Origin: Bacillus sp. B-jedd
GTDB taxonomy: Bacteria > Bacillota > Bacilli > Bacillales > Cytobacillaceae
DNA length: 64,000 bases
Reading direction: 5' to 3'
Assembly (NCBI RefSeq): GCF_000821085.1
Contig: NZ_CCXR01000001.1
Span: forward strand, 2,935,001-2,999,000
How positions within the stretch are numbered: position 1 is the first letter of the stretch; every line of letters begins with the position of its first letter. Under the pieces are notes generated by a model. It was not told where the DNA came from, ran no database searches, and worked only from the letters and a program-made list of their open reading frames with translations. Position numbers and translations under genes: made by a program. Below are positions 18,675 to 27,043 of this stretch, piece by piece.

Positions 18675-19994
18675 CTACTGCCTGTCCATCAGCTGGCACA
18701 TCATCATCGCCTTGCCTACCATCGAACCCTCGCTGAAAGCCTCAACGTCCACTTTACCGAACTTCCTGCCTACCTCCAGCACTTTTGGATGGATCTCCAG
18801 TACGCTGTCAATCTGGACCGGTTTTAAAAAGTATATAGTCATATTTTCTACAACCAGGTCCCCTTTTTTATAGCCCCTCAGCACCCTGCTAGCGGCTTCC
18901 GAAACGATTGTCGTAAATACCCCGTATGAAATAGTGCCCAGGTGGTTTGTCATTTGAGGAGTCACATTTATGCTGTAATAATCCTCTCCCTTTGTTTTTC
19001 CCTGGGAAAGAACCATTTGGCTCGTAACGATATCATCAAGTGTTTCTCCGACCTGCGGCTGCCGCTGGATCATCTGCAGAGCTTTAAGGACATCCTGGCG
19101 GCTGATGATGCCGATGAGCCTGTTGGCATCATCGACGACGGGCAAAAGCTCGATTCCCTCCCACACCATCATATGCGAAGCTGAGGCCACACTTGTTTTC
19201 CCGCTGACCACCATAGGATGCTTTGTCATGACTTTTTCAATAGGAGTATTTATTTCCTGTCCGACAATATCTTTTGGTGTCACAATACCGAGCACTTTCA
19301 TTGACTGGTCCACGACCGGATATCTGCCATGCTTTGTTTCCCGGTTATGGTGATGCCACTGGCTCACTGAATCGGATAAAGTTAAATAGACCGTTTCATC
19401 CAAGGGTGTCTGGATATCCTCCACTAGGGTGATTTCCTTCTTGATGAGCTGGTCGTAAATGGCCCGGTTGATCATAGTCGCGACCGTGAACGTATCATAG
19501 CTTGTTGAAATAATCGGCAGCTGAAGCTTGTCGGCAAGCTTTTTTACATGCTCATCCGTATCAAAGCCACCGGTTATAAGCACAGATGCGCCAGCTTTCA
19601 AAGCATATTCCTGTGCTTTTGTCCGGTTTCCGATGATAAGGAGATTGCCTGCGCCGGTATAGCGCATCATTGCATCAAGCTTCATCGCGCCGATCAGAAA
19701 CTTATTTAAAGTTTTATGGAGCCCTGCTTTCCCGCCGATAACTTGTCCCTCAACAATGTTGACGATTTCGGCGTAAGTCAGTTTTTCAATGTTCTCTTTC
19801 TTTTTCCGTTCAATCCTGATTGTACCGACCCGTTCGATCGTACTTACATAACCTTTATTTTCAGCATCTTTAATTGCCCGATATGCCGTGCCTTCACTTA
19901 CATTCATCGCCTTGGCGATTTGGCGGACGGAGATCTTCTCCCCAATCGTCAGTTCATCTATATAACGCAGAATTTGTTCATGCTTTGTTGCCAA
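18675..19994 (-). CDS. ytoI: DRTGG / CBS / hotdog domain regulator YtoI
   Basis: A multidomain protein of 439 residues starting at TTG 19994 (MATKHEQIL), the expected YtoI length; an in-frame start at 20081 lacks a good site. Domains in order: helix-turn-helix (about 1-65, SVRQIAKAMNVSEGTAYRAI), DRTGG domain (about 75-185), two CBS repeats (about 190-305, GRYPVVD and IELLPVVDD) and a C-terminal thioesterase-like hotdog fold (about 325-439). This suggests a nucleotide- or acyl-CoA-sensing DNA-binding protein, but target and ligand are unknown to me. Confidence 0.9.
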   Translation of the reverse strand: MATKHEQILRYIDELTIGEKISVRQIAKAMNVSEGTAYRAIKDAENKGYVSTIERVGTIRIERKKKENIEKLTYAEIVNIVEGQVIGGKAGLHKTLNKFLIGAMKLDAMMRYTGAGNLLIIGNRTKAQEYALKAGASVLITGGFDTDEHVKKLADKLQLPIISTSYDTFTVATMINRAIYDQLIKKEITLVEDIQTPLDETVYLTLSDSVSQWHHHNRETKHGRYPVVDQSMKVLGIVTPKDIVGQEINTPIEKVMTKHPMVVSGKTSVASASHMMVWEGIELLPVVDDANRLIGIISRQDVLKALQMIQRQPQVGETLDDIVTSQMVLSQGKTKGEDYYSINVTPQMTNHLGTISYGVFTTIVSEAASRVLRGYKKGDLVVENMTIYFLKPVQIDSVLEIHPKVLEVGRKFGKVDVEAFSEGSMVGKAMMMCQLMDRQ

Positions 19995-20099
19995 GCCCTT
20001 CACCCTTTTGCCAAAATTTCCGCCGTTCTCGCGGCGGAATGAATATAAGTCTATTATAGAGATAATAGATTGCTGATTCAATGAAGGTTGGCCGTAATA

Positions 20100-20336
20100 T
20101 TAGTAATGCCTGGACCGGACTTGCTTTTTTTGCCTTTCCCTTGCCTGGGTTAAGCCTTCTGAAGCCTGTTTCCTAACCATCCCCACAACATTTCCGGCTG
20201 CCGTAAGGATGGCGAAGGAAGTCCACGCGACAGCAAACAAGCCCGCCATACCGTCATCAACCACTAGACGCGGCCCTGCATAATAAGCCAGAAGCAATGT
20301 AAATAGAAAGCAAAGCAAATACCTCTTCTTTCTCAA
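20100..20336 (-). CDS. small membrane protein of unknown function
   Basis: A 78-residue protein with two hydrophobic stretches (about 5-22 and 30-52) and a basic, glutamine-rich tail ending QKKQVRSRHY. The start is TTG at 20336 behind GGGGGGA with about 8 nt spacing. It lies between ytoI and ytkL on the same strand. I do not recognise the family. The ribosome binding site and a coherent two-helix topology support a real gene. Confidence 0.6.
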   Translation of the reverse strand: MRKKRYLLCFLFTLLLAYYAGPRLVVDDGMAGLFAVAWTSFAILTAAGNVVGMVRKQASEGLTQARERQKKQVRSRHY

Positions 20337-20418
20337 AAAGAATCCCCCCTTTTTACGCTTGTTTCATCTTTATGCGTAAAAGAGGGGAAAAAGTATAGGA
20401 CAAAAGGAAGCTTCAGCG

Positions 20419-21099
20419 TTATATTTCAATGAAGTCGCCTGGCTCCATTACCCTGCCGCTTCCATCTTCAACCATATCAATAAAGGCGTGGGGATCCTGC
20501 CTGATTGGCGGGAATGTATTGTAATGGACAGGTACCGTTATCTTTGCACTTAGCAGTTTCGCAGCATATGCGGCGTCTTCCGGTCCCATTGTAAAGTTGT
20601 CGCCTATCGGAAGGAAAGCCACATCGATTGGATGCCTTTCGCCAATCAGCTTCATATCCGAGAACAATCCCGTATCCCCTGCGTGGTAAATGGTTTTGCC
20701 TTCAGCCATGAAGAGTACTCCCGCGGGCATACCGCAATAAATGACCTGCCCATCATCTGTTTCATAGCTTGACCCGTGAAATGCCTGCGTTAATTTCACT
20801 TTGCCGAAGTCAAATTGATACGATCCGCCAATATGCATCCCATGAGTTCTTAGCCCCTGCTCCGCGAGGAAGTTCGCCGTTTCAAAATTTGCGATCACGA
20901 GCGAATCATTCCTTCTTGCCAGGCTGACTGTATCTCCGACATGGTCATTATGTCCATGAGTAACAATAATGACATCGGGCTTTTCATTTTCTTCCTTCAA
21001 ATCCGTCAATCCATTTCCATTAATAAATGGATCGATGAGGATCGTTGTTTCCCCAGTAATGATTTTTACAACAGAATGTCCGTGATAAGAAATCTTCAT
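20419..21099 (-). CDS. ytkL: UPF0173 metallo-hydrolase YtkL
   Basis: Metallo-beta-lactamase fold hydrolase of 226 residues, the normal UPF0173 length. The metal motif [10 protein letters not shown] is near residue 49, followed by [12 protein letters not shown] and [10 protein letters not shown]. The start ATG at 21099 (MKISYHGHS) has AAAGGGG upstream; an in-frame start six codons earlier is worse placed. The substrate is unknown. Confidence 0.9.
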   Translation of the reverse strand: MKISYHGHSVVKIITGETTILIDPFINGNGLTDLKEENEKPDVIIVTHGHNDHVGDTVSLARRNDSLVIANFETANFLAEQGLRTHGMHIGGSYQFDFGKVKLTQAFHGSSYETDDGQVIYCGMPAGVLFMAEGKTIYHAGDTGLFSDMKLIGERHPIDVAFLPIGDNFTMGPEDAAYAAKLLSAKITVPVHYNTFPPIRQDPHAFIDMVEDGSGRVMEPGDFIEI

Positions 21100-21220
21100 T
21101 TCGCATACCCCTTTCAAAAATCAATCTAATAATAGGTTCCATTCTTGTACTATATTTCCTGCTTTAATATCATTTTAACGTGATTTTAAAGCATAATTGC
21201 CTATAAATGAGAATGAATAT

Positions 21221-21229
21221 TGTTATAAT
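21221..21229 (+). promoter_or_regulatory. extended -10 promoter upstream of the repeat and the Xaa-Pro peptidase
   Basis: TGTTATAAT is an extended -10 (TGn plus TATAAT). A transcript starting near 21236 would carry the whole palindromic repeat at 21283-21412 as its leader. Confidence 0.4.
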
Positions 21230-21282
21230 AAGACTGTTAATATAGGTTGAAATAAAGATTGGTTTTCAAATGTGAACAGGGT

Positions 21283-21412
21283 GGTTGATTTCCGCTCCGG
21301 GCATTTCGCTTTCCGCGGGGCATCAGTGGAGCCTCCTCGGAGCAAGCTCCTGTGGGGTCTCCCCTTGCTGCTCTATCCCGCAGGAGTCTACATGCCTGAG
21401 CTCCAATCAACC
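21283..21412. repeat. intergenic palindromic repeat, copy A
   Basis: A 130-bp imperfect palindrome. Its ends GGTTGATTTCCGCTCC and GAGCTCCAATCAACC pair, and inside are CTTTCCGCGGGG, GGAGCCTCCTCGG, GTGGGGTCTCC and CGCAGGAGTC. This layout is familiar from short non-coding repeats common between genes in Bacillaceae. It carries no ORF. It ends 72 nt before the Xaa-Pro peptidase start. Confidence 0.8.
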
Positions 21413-21484
21413 AGCTATTCAACTTAGAGGGTGTAATTATTATGTCAACCTATATAGTATTCAAAGTAACAGGAGGATTATCCT

Positions 21485-22588
21485 ATGAATGAAAGATTGA
21501 AGAAGCTGTCTGCCTGGATGAAAGAGCAGGATGTCAGCGTATGTTTTTTGAGCTCTCCCGATAATGTATTTTATTTGAGCGGCTTTTACACCGACCCGCA
21601 TGAACGGTTATTAGGCCTTGCAGTATTCCAAGAGGAAGAACCATTCCTTGTTTGTCCTGCAATGGAAAAAAATGATGCCCGGAATGCCGGCTGGGAGTTT
21701 GAAATTGTCGGTTTCAAGGACACAGAAAACCCTTGGGAAATGGTACATAGTTCTATTTCAAAGCGGCTCCCGAAAGCCGCCCAAAAGATTGCCATAGAAA
21801 AAGAACACTTGAATGTGGAGCGTTACGAGGAACTAAAGCGCATATTCCCCGACGCGCTCCAATTCGTTTCAGCTGAAGAAAAAATGAGGTCTCTCAGGCT
21901 GATTAAAGATGAGCGCGAACTCAAGGCACTGCGCGAGGCGGCTGTTCTGGCTGATTATGCGATTGAAGTGGGTGCCAGCGAAATCAAAGAAGGAAAGTCA
22001 GAGCTTGAAGTCCTTGCTGCGATTGAATTCGAGTTAAAGAAAAAAGGCGTCGAGCAAATGTCCTTCAGCACGATGGTTTTGGCCGGGGAGAACGCGGCAT
22101 CGCCTCATGGAAATCCTGGGCAGACAAAGATTAAAAAAGGTGACTTTGTCCTTTTCGACCTTGGTGTCGTAGTCGACAGATATTGTTCCGACATCACCCG
22201 GACACTTGCATATGGGGATATCAGTGATAAACAAAAGGAAATTTATGATACGGTCCTTAAAGCCCAGCTTGCTGCAATTGAAGCAGGCAAGCCGGGAACT
22301 GCTTGTTCCGTTGTCGACCTTGCGGCAAGGGATGTAATCTCCGCTGCAGGTTATGGAGAATATTTCCCGCACAGGCTCGGCCACGGACTGGGAATCAATG
22401 TCCACGAATATCCTTCCATCATGGAGACGAACCATATGCCGCTTGAGGAAGGCATGGTGTTTACGATTGAACCAGGCATTTATGTTCCAGACGTGGCAGG
22501 CGTCAGAATTGAAGACGATGTCCATGTTACATCAGCAGGCCTTGAAGTGCTGACAAAATATCCAAAAGAACTGCAAATTATTAAATAA
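21485..22588 (+). CDS. M24 family Xaa-Pro peptidase
   Basis: A cytoplasmic aminopeptidase or dipeptidase cutting Xaa-Pro bonds; 367 residues. The N-terminal creatinase-like domain spans about 1-130 and the pita-bread catalytic domain about 140-365. Likely metal ligands are the Asp pair in FDLGVVVDRYCSDITRT, the His of HRLGHGLG, the Glu of TIEPGIY and the Glu of VRIEDDVHV. AGGAGG precedes the ATG. It resembles B. subtilis YkvY more than YqhT as far as I remember, so I give no symbol. Copy A of the palindromic repeat lies in its presumed leader. Confidence 0.92.
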   Translation: MNERLKKLSAWMKEQDVSVCFLSSPDNVFYLSGFYTDPHERLLGLAVFQEEEPFLVCPAMEKNDARNAGWEFEIVGFKDTENPWEMVHSSISKRLPKAAQKIAIEKEHLNVERYEELKRIFPDALQFVSAEEKMRSLRLIKDERELKALREAAVLADYAIEVGASEIKEGKSELEVLAAIEFELKKKGVEQMSFSTMVLAGENAASPHGNPGQTKIKKGDFVLFDLGVVVDRYCSDITRTLAYGDISDKQKEIYDTVLKAQLAAIEAGKPGTACSVVDLAARDVISAAGYGEYFPHRLGHGLGINVHEYPSIMETNHMPLEEGMVFTIEPGIYVPDVAGVRIEDDVHVTSAGLEVLTKYPKELQIIK

Positions 22589-22591
22589 TGC

Positions 22592-22631
22592 AAAAAGCAG
22601 GCATGGCGGGAATACCGCTTGCCTGCTTTTT
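22592..22631. terminator. bidirectional terminator between the Xaa-Pro peptidase and ald
   Basis: AAAAAGCAGGCA and TGCCTGCTTTTT form a 12-bp stem around an inner hairpin (GCGG/CCGC), between convergent genes. Confidence 0.88.
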
Positions 22632-22634
22632 ATA

Positions 22635-23756
22635 TTATTCTTTTTCCAACAATGATTTCGCGTCAACATGCTCAAGGCCCTGTGCTTCAGCAACAGCTTT
22701 ATACGTCACATGCCCCTCGAGCGTGTTGATACCTTTCAGCAAAGCTCCATTCTCCAGACATGCCTTTTTATAGCCTTTGTTGGCAATTTGAACGGCATAC
22801 GGAACAGTTCCATTCGTCAGGGCAATTGTCGAAGTTCTCGGCACCGCCCCAGGCATATTAGCGACAGCATAATGAACCACATCATGTTTCACATAAGTCG
22901 GATTGTCGTGGGTGGTGATCCTGTCGGTCGTTTCAAAAATACCACCCTGATCGATGGCAATATCAACAACGACACTGCCTGGCTTCATTGATTTAATCAT
23001 GTCTTCTGTAACAAGCTTGGGAGCTTTTGCTCCCGGGATTAAAACAGCACCAATAACCAGATCGGATTCCTTTACAGCTTCCGCGATATTATACGGATTT
23101 GACATTAAAGTTGAAACACTGGAACCAAATATATCATCCAGCTGGCGGAGCCTTTCCGGATTCAGGTCGATTATAGTCACCTTTGCGCCCAGGCCGATCG
23201 CCATTTTAGCCGCATTCGTACCGGCAACCCCTCCGCCGATGATGGTAACTGCGCCTCTTGTGACCCCAGGTACACCTGACAGGAGAATGCCTTTGCCCCC
23301 GTGAACCTTTTCAAGGAACTGGGCACCAATTTGTGCCGCCATCCTCCCAGCGACTTCGCTCATTGGAGTCAAAAGTGGGAGCGCACCGTTTTGAAGCTGC
23401 ACCGTTTCATAGGCAATGCCTGTAACCTTCTTATCAGTCAGCGCTTTTGTCAGCTCAGCTTCTGGAGCAAGATGTAGATATGTAAACAAAATCAGGCCTT
23501 CATAGAAGTATTTGTATTCCTCTGGAAGCGGCTCTTTTACTTTCATCACCATATCCTTGTCCCATGCCTCCGCAGCAGACTGGACAATATTGGCACCCGC
23601 CGACTTGTAGTCCTCATCAGAAAATCCCGATCCAAGCCCCGCACCGGATTCAATATAAACTTCATGTCCGAATTTCAGGAGGTTTACTACTCCCGCGGGG
23701 GTCATTGCCACCCGGTTTTCATTGTTCTTAATTTCTGCTGGTACCCCTATCCTCAT
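22635..23756 (-). CDS. ald: alanine dehydrogenase
   Basis: Converts L-alanine reversibly to pyruvate and ammonia with NAD; used for alanine catabolism and important in sporulation. The 373 residues begin [17 protein letters not shown], with the substrate-binding Arg and Lys region, [10 protein letters not shown] (His96 type) and the NAD-binding [20 protein letters not shown] precedes the ATG. It is single and converges on the Xaa-Pro peptidase gene. Confidence 0.97.
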   Translation of the reverse strand: MRIGVPAEIKNNENRVAMTPAGVVNLLKFGHEVYIESGAGLGSGFSDEDYKSAGANIVQSAAEAWDKDMVMKVKEPLPEEYKYFYEGLILFTYLHLAPEAELTKALTDKKVTGIAYETVQLQNGALPLLTPMSEVAGRMAAQIGAQFLEKVHGGKGILLSGVPGVTRGAVTIIGGGVAGTNAAKMAIGLGAKVTIIDLNPERLRQLDDIFGSSVSTLMSNPYNIAEAVKESDLVIGAVLIPGAKAPKLVTEDMIKSMKPGSVVVDIAIDQGGIFETTDRITTHDNPTYVKHDVVHYAVANMPGAVPRTSTIALTNGTVPYAVQIANKGYKKACLENGALLKGINTLEGHVTYKAVAEAQGLEHVDAKSLLEKE

Positions 23757-23883
23757 TTGTCTGTGCCTCCTACTAAAATATTCTATGGGCTGTACTATAA
23801 CGCAAGCAATTTCATTTTACCAAAAGAACCTTTGAACAGTAAGTTTTTTCTCTTCTTTCCGGAATAAGCGTCCGCGCAAAAGC

Positions 23884-23910
23884 GGAGTGCCCGCATTCAC
23901 CTGGCACTCC
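23884..23910 (-). terminator. probable terminator of the small gene at 23968-24129
   Basis: GGAGTGCC and GGCACTCC pair around 11 nt; on the minus strand GCTTTTGCG follows. It is about 58 nt after the stop of the small minus-strand gene. Confidence 0.5.
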
Positions 23911-23967
23911 ACGGTAAATAATGTAGTTTTTTAGAAATAAGGAATCGTCCGGGTCAAAATGGATTTC

Positions 23968-24129
23968 TTAATAATCATTGCTGCTTTCTTCAGGAGGATA
24001 TTTATCCCTTTTTTCCAAAGCCTCGCTCTCTCCCATGAATCCGCTATTATAAGAATTCATGATTTGCATACTTACCGCTTCAGTTCCTTTTTCATCATAT
24101 TCATATCTGGGTTGGTTCTTTTTGGCCAC
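23968..24129 (-). CDS. small acidic protein of unknown function
   Basis: A 53-residue protein if started at GTG 24129 (MAKKNQPRYEYDEKG), which has GGAG about 9 nt upstream; an in-frame ATG at 24165 has no visible ribosome binding site. The middle, GTEAVSMQIMNSYNSGF, looks like a folded small protein rather than random translation, and a terminator-like hairpin follows. It is charged, soluble, and ends in an acidic segment. I do not recognise the family. It lies between ald and a universal stress protein, transcribed away from the latter. Confidence 0.55.
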   Translation of the reverse strand: MAKKNQPRYEYDEKGTEAVSMQIMNSYNSGFMGESEALEKRDKYPPEESSNDY

Positions 24130-24250
24130 TTGCACCGTCTCCAATCGTCCAAAATTTGCTTTCATTGTTTACTGTTTTAGTTTTCGCCACTTGTTTGTCC
24201 CTATACATGAAGGTTTTCCTGTATACTTCTAATTAACAGGAGGTGTCGCT

Positions 24251-24703
24251 ATGGTAAATCACTATCGGAAGATTATGGTGGCGGTTGATGGATCAAAAGA
24301 AGCAGAGCTAGCCTTCAGGAAAGCGCTCGGAATCGCTTCAAGAAATGGAGCCGGGCTCTTACTCGTCCATGTGATTGATACAAGAACTTTTGCCATCGTC
24401 GAGGCTTATGACCAATCTGTTGCTGACAGGGCTGATCAATACGCATACGAACTGCTTGAACAGTATAAAACCCAAGCGTCAGCTTACGGATTGAAAGACG
24501 TTAATTGCATCGTTGAATTCGGCTCTCCTAAATTGAGAATTCCGAAAGATATAGCAAAGGACCATAACATCGACCTTATTGTTTGTGGAGCAACCGGCCT
24601 GAACGCTGTTGAAAGGTTTTTAATCGGCAGTGTATCTGAGCATATTACCCGCCACGCTCCTTGTGATGTATTAATCGTACGGTCTGAAAAAGAATTTTCT
24701 TAA
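24251..24703 (+). CDS. universal stress protein (UspA family)
   Basis: A 150-residue single Usp domain. The N-terminus KIMVAVDGSKEAELAFRKA is the usual first strand and helix. The nucleotide-binding pattern G-2x-G-9x-G-S appears as GATGLNAVERFLIGS (about residues 116-130), so it should bind ATP. AGGAGGTG lies 6 nt before the ATG. No terminator is obvious before repeat copy B. The exact role of such proteins in Bacillus is not clear. Confidence 0.92.
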   Translation: MVNHYRKIMVAVDGSKEAELAFRKALGIASRNGAGLLLVHVIDTRTFAIVEAYDQSVADRADQYAYELLEQYKTQASAYGLKDVNCIVEFGSPKLRIPKDIAKDHNIDLIVCGATGLNAVERFLIGSVSEHITRHAPCDVLIVRSEKEFS

Positions 24704-24736
24704 AGGCTCAGTTAAAGGGAGTATTGATTTTCTATA

Positions 24737-25112
24737 GGTTGATTGGAACGGAGGGGACTGACTCCGGCGGGATGCAGCGGCACGTGGAGACCCCTCGAAA
24801 AGTGGAAGCGCCTTCGTGACAGGCAAAAACCGCCTGTCCCTGCGATGACTATTCGCAGAAGCTTTCCTTTGTGGGCAGCCCCGATATAGGAAGACTTGGT
24901 TTTGCGAAGCAAAATCCTAGTCGCCCTTAATGCGAGCGAAGCGTAGCCAAGCGCTGGAGGGCCAGAAGGGGAAGTCGTTCTTTGACTTCACATACGGGAC
25001 CGAAGCGACCTCGAGGGGCTGGCGCTGTAGCTGGACAAACAGGCGACTGAGACGCCGAGGAGGCTCCACGGTCCACCCCGCGGAAAGCATGTCCCCGGAG
25101 TGGAAATCAACA
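24737..25112. repeat. intergenic palindromic repeat, copy B, with a large structured insert
   Basis: The outer arms match copy A in the reverse orientation: GGTTGATTGGAACGGAGG...GACTCCGGCGGG...GTGGAGACCCC on the left (24737-24794), and CGCCGAGGAGGCTCC...CCCCGCGGAAAGC...CCGGAGTGGAAATCAAC on the right (25053-25112). The middle, normally a short hairpin, is replaced by about 258 bp. That insert has its own hairpins, such as GACAGGC/GCCTGTC at 24818-24838, and no convincing gene; a 66- to 68-codon frame through it reads as low-complexity sequence. The copy ends 27 nt before the next start codon. Confidence 0.7.
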
Positions 25113-25139
25113 ATCAAGGATAATTCATGGAGGTAACAT

Positions 25140-25457
25140 ATGGAGCAGTTTTTTTCTTATAACAGCCGCCTCGGCATACCAGTACCTGAACTGGTGAAAG
25201 AGTGGGATTCCTACAGCGTGGAAATGCAGGAGAAAATCCTTTTTTCTTGGGAACAGATACGCGGGTCAATTCCAGATAGAATCAAGGAACTTGAAAACCA
25301 AATCAACGAGCGCCAAGCCGAGCTCTCAAATGAAAGCAATTTTGCCCGTTCGTGCGATTTGAACTCGGAAATCGCTGAATTGGCATCGATTATAAATGAT
25401 CTATGGCTTTGGTACAGAGCCGGGGGTACAGTCCTTGATGAGAAACCGCATGATTAA
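25140..25457 (+). CDS. protein of unknown function with a coiled-coil middle
   Basis: A 105-residue soluble protein. The start ATG has GGAGG 6 nt upstream. An N-terminal part (MEQFFSYNSRLGIPVPELV) leads into a helical segment with heptad-like charge (about 38-80, IKELENQINERQAEL) and an aromatic stretch, IINDLWLWYRAGG. I do not recognise a family. It lies immediately after repeat copy B and converges on moaB with a shared terminator. Confidence 0.75.
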   Translation: MEQFFSYNSRLGIPVPELVKEWDSYSVEMQEKILFSWEQIRGSIPDRIKELENQINERQAELSNESNFARSCDLNSEIAELASIINDLWLWYRAGGTVLDEKPHD

Positions 25458-25492
25458 AATAACGTGAGAACCATTTTCCACAAATAAGATGC

Positions 25493-25524
25493 CATAAAAA
25501 AAGCTCCCGTCCGGGAGCTTTTTT
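25493..25524. terminator. bidirectional terminator before moaB
   Basis: AAAAAAGCTCCCG and CGGGAGCTTTTTT form a 13-bp stem with a 2-nt loop. Confidence 0.9.
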
Positions 25525-25535
25525 GCAATCTAGCT

Positions 25536-26051
25536 TCAAGTCAAATCTTTTTTCAGCTCCCTGACTACATGTCCGATTTCAGGAAGAATCAATTTATTCA
25601 TGGCCAGTCTGACAGCACCGGACGATCCTGGTATCGAAAAAACGGCGCGGTTATTCACTACTCCTGCAATCGCTCTGGACATGAGGGCGGCGGACCCGAT
25701 ATCCTCCTGATAACTCAGCATCCGGAACAATTCGCCGAAACCGGTGATTTCCTTATCAAAAAGCTTTGCCACAGTCTCAATCGTTACATCACGCATGGCG
25801 ATTCCTGTGCCGCCGTTCGTAATGACTACTTCTACTTCTGGATTGGCGGTACCGCTCTGGACCTCCGCTTTAATTAATTCACTCTCATCTTTGACTATGA
25901 CATAGTCAGCAAGTTTATGGCCGTGCGATTCAAGCAGCTCCATAATCAATTTACCGCTTTTATCCGTAGTTTCATCACGGGTATCACTTACCGTGATGAT
26001 TTTGCAGGCTACCGAGTGTGGCGCCTGCTTCTTATGCTCCTGGACACTCAT
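25536..26051 (-). CDS. moaB: molybdenum cofactor biosynthesis protein MoaB
   Basis: MoaB/Mog-fold protein that adenylylates molybdopterin or has a related role in molybdenum cofactor synthesis. The 171 residues include TVSDTRDETTDKSG near the N-terminus, the TNGGTGIAMRD loop for molybdopterin, and SIPGSSGAVRLAMNKLILPE. No other cofactor gene is in the window. Its ATG overlaps the stop of the EcsC-family gene by one base, so the two are co-translated; GGGGGA is 7 nt upstream. Confidence 0.94.
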   Translation of the reverse strand: MSVQEHKKQAPHSVACKIITVSDTRDETTDKSGKLIMELLESHGHKLADYVIVKDESELIKAEVQSGTANPEVEVVITNGGTGIAMRDVTIETVAKLFDKEITGFGELFRMLSYQEDIGSAALMSRAIAGVVNNRAVFSIPGSSGAVRLAMNKLILPEIGHVVRELKKDLT

Positions 26052-26887
26052 CAGTGTTCCCCCTTATCCATTAAATAGCGAAGCCGGTAATAGTTATGGG
26101 AAAAATCGGTCACCCTTCTTGTCAATTGATAATTCGAAATAGATCCCACAGCCATACTGACAAGCGGAATTCCCTGAATCATTTTTTTACGGAACAAGGC
26201 AATGACCATCGCCTTGAAAAGCTGACGGATCGGTTGTTCCAACCAAGTCGAGTCAGTCAGCTTATCATTGCCTTCGTAAAAATATCTGTCCCTTTCACCT
26301 TCAAGCTCTCCCATGAGCACTGACCAGCTTCCCGCCTGCATCCGTGGAGGGAGTGTGGAAGTATGGAAGACTTTCAGGGACGCCATCATTTCGAACGGTG
26401 AATTGACTTCGTAGCCATACGTCATGGCAAGCAGCTGCACCGCTCGTAGGTTAATGACGGCCATTGCCGGAATATCCATTCCCAGAAGCAGGGCGCCCCC
26501 TGTTCCTGACAGCCCCCCCTGGGCAAAAGAATAAAAACGATGCCTGGCAATTGTATGCTGGGCAATATAATTAAGTTGATCAATATTTAAAGTCCTCAAA
26601 TCTTCCACCCTGTTAATGTCTTCCCGGAAGATCCGCGCCGAAGCTAGAATTCGCTCTTTCGCGTCAAGCTGAAATTGTGCTCCCTGGATCATTGCATTCA
26701 AATGGAACAGCCAATTATCGACCAGCGAATAAAACTGGCCGCGGACATTCTCGGGCAGCATTGAAAAACCGGTTTCCAAATACTTTTCGTATGTAATTTG
26801 AAAATCGTTTGGTTCATATTCGAATAGCTTTGTTTCCCAATCCTTGATTTCTGCCAGGATACTATTTTCCCTTTCTGTAAGCGGCAT
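26051..26887 (-). CDS. EcsC family protein
   Basis: A 278-residue protein with the EcsC domain, seen in Bacillus as a membrane-associated companion of some transporters. A helical N-terminal half is followed by glycine- and alanine-rich hydrophobic stretches (FAQGGLSGTGGALLLGMDIP, about 131-150) and VINLRAVQLLAMTYGYEV. The function is not established. GGAGGG precedes the ATG. It forms a two-gene operon with moaB through a one-base overlap. Confidence 0.85.
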   Translation of the reverse strand: MPLTERENSILAEIKDWETKLFEYEPNDFQITYEKYLETGFSMLPENVRGQFYSLVDNWLFHLNAMIQGAQFQLDAKERILASARIFREDINRVEDLRTLNIDQLNYIAQHTIARHRFYSFAQGGLSGTGGALLLGMDIPAMAVINLRAVQLLAMTYGYEVNSPFEMMASLKVFHTSTLPPRMQAGSWSVLMGELEGERDRYFYEGNDKLTDSTWLEQPIRQLFKAMVIALFRKKMIQGIPLVSMAVGSISNYQLTRRVTDFSHNYYRLRYLMDKGEH

Positions 26888-27003
26888 AATTGGCCCTCCT
26901 ATCGTGGACTTTTCTTCAGTATAGCATATCCGGGCCAGCGGACTGGAAAATAAAGCCGCCGGCTTTTTTCTCAGCCTTTCTGCAAAAAAACAGCTGAAAC
27001 AGT

Positions 27004-27036
27004 GAAAAAAGGCCGCACCTTGTCCAAGGTGCAGCC
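27004..27036 (-). terminator. terminator of ackA
   Basis: Minus strand: GGC(T)GCACCTTG pairs with (C)AAGGTGC(G)GCC and is followed by six T. Confidence 0.85.
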
Positions 27037-27043
27037 AAATAAA

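Noticed and set aside
24706..25136. Short open frames through repeat copy B on both strands.
   Set aside because: They follow the arms of the palindrome, have no ribosome binding site, and their translations are low-complexity, Arg- and Gly-rich.
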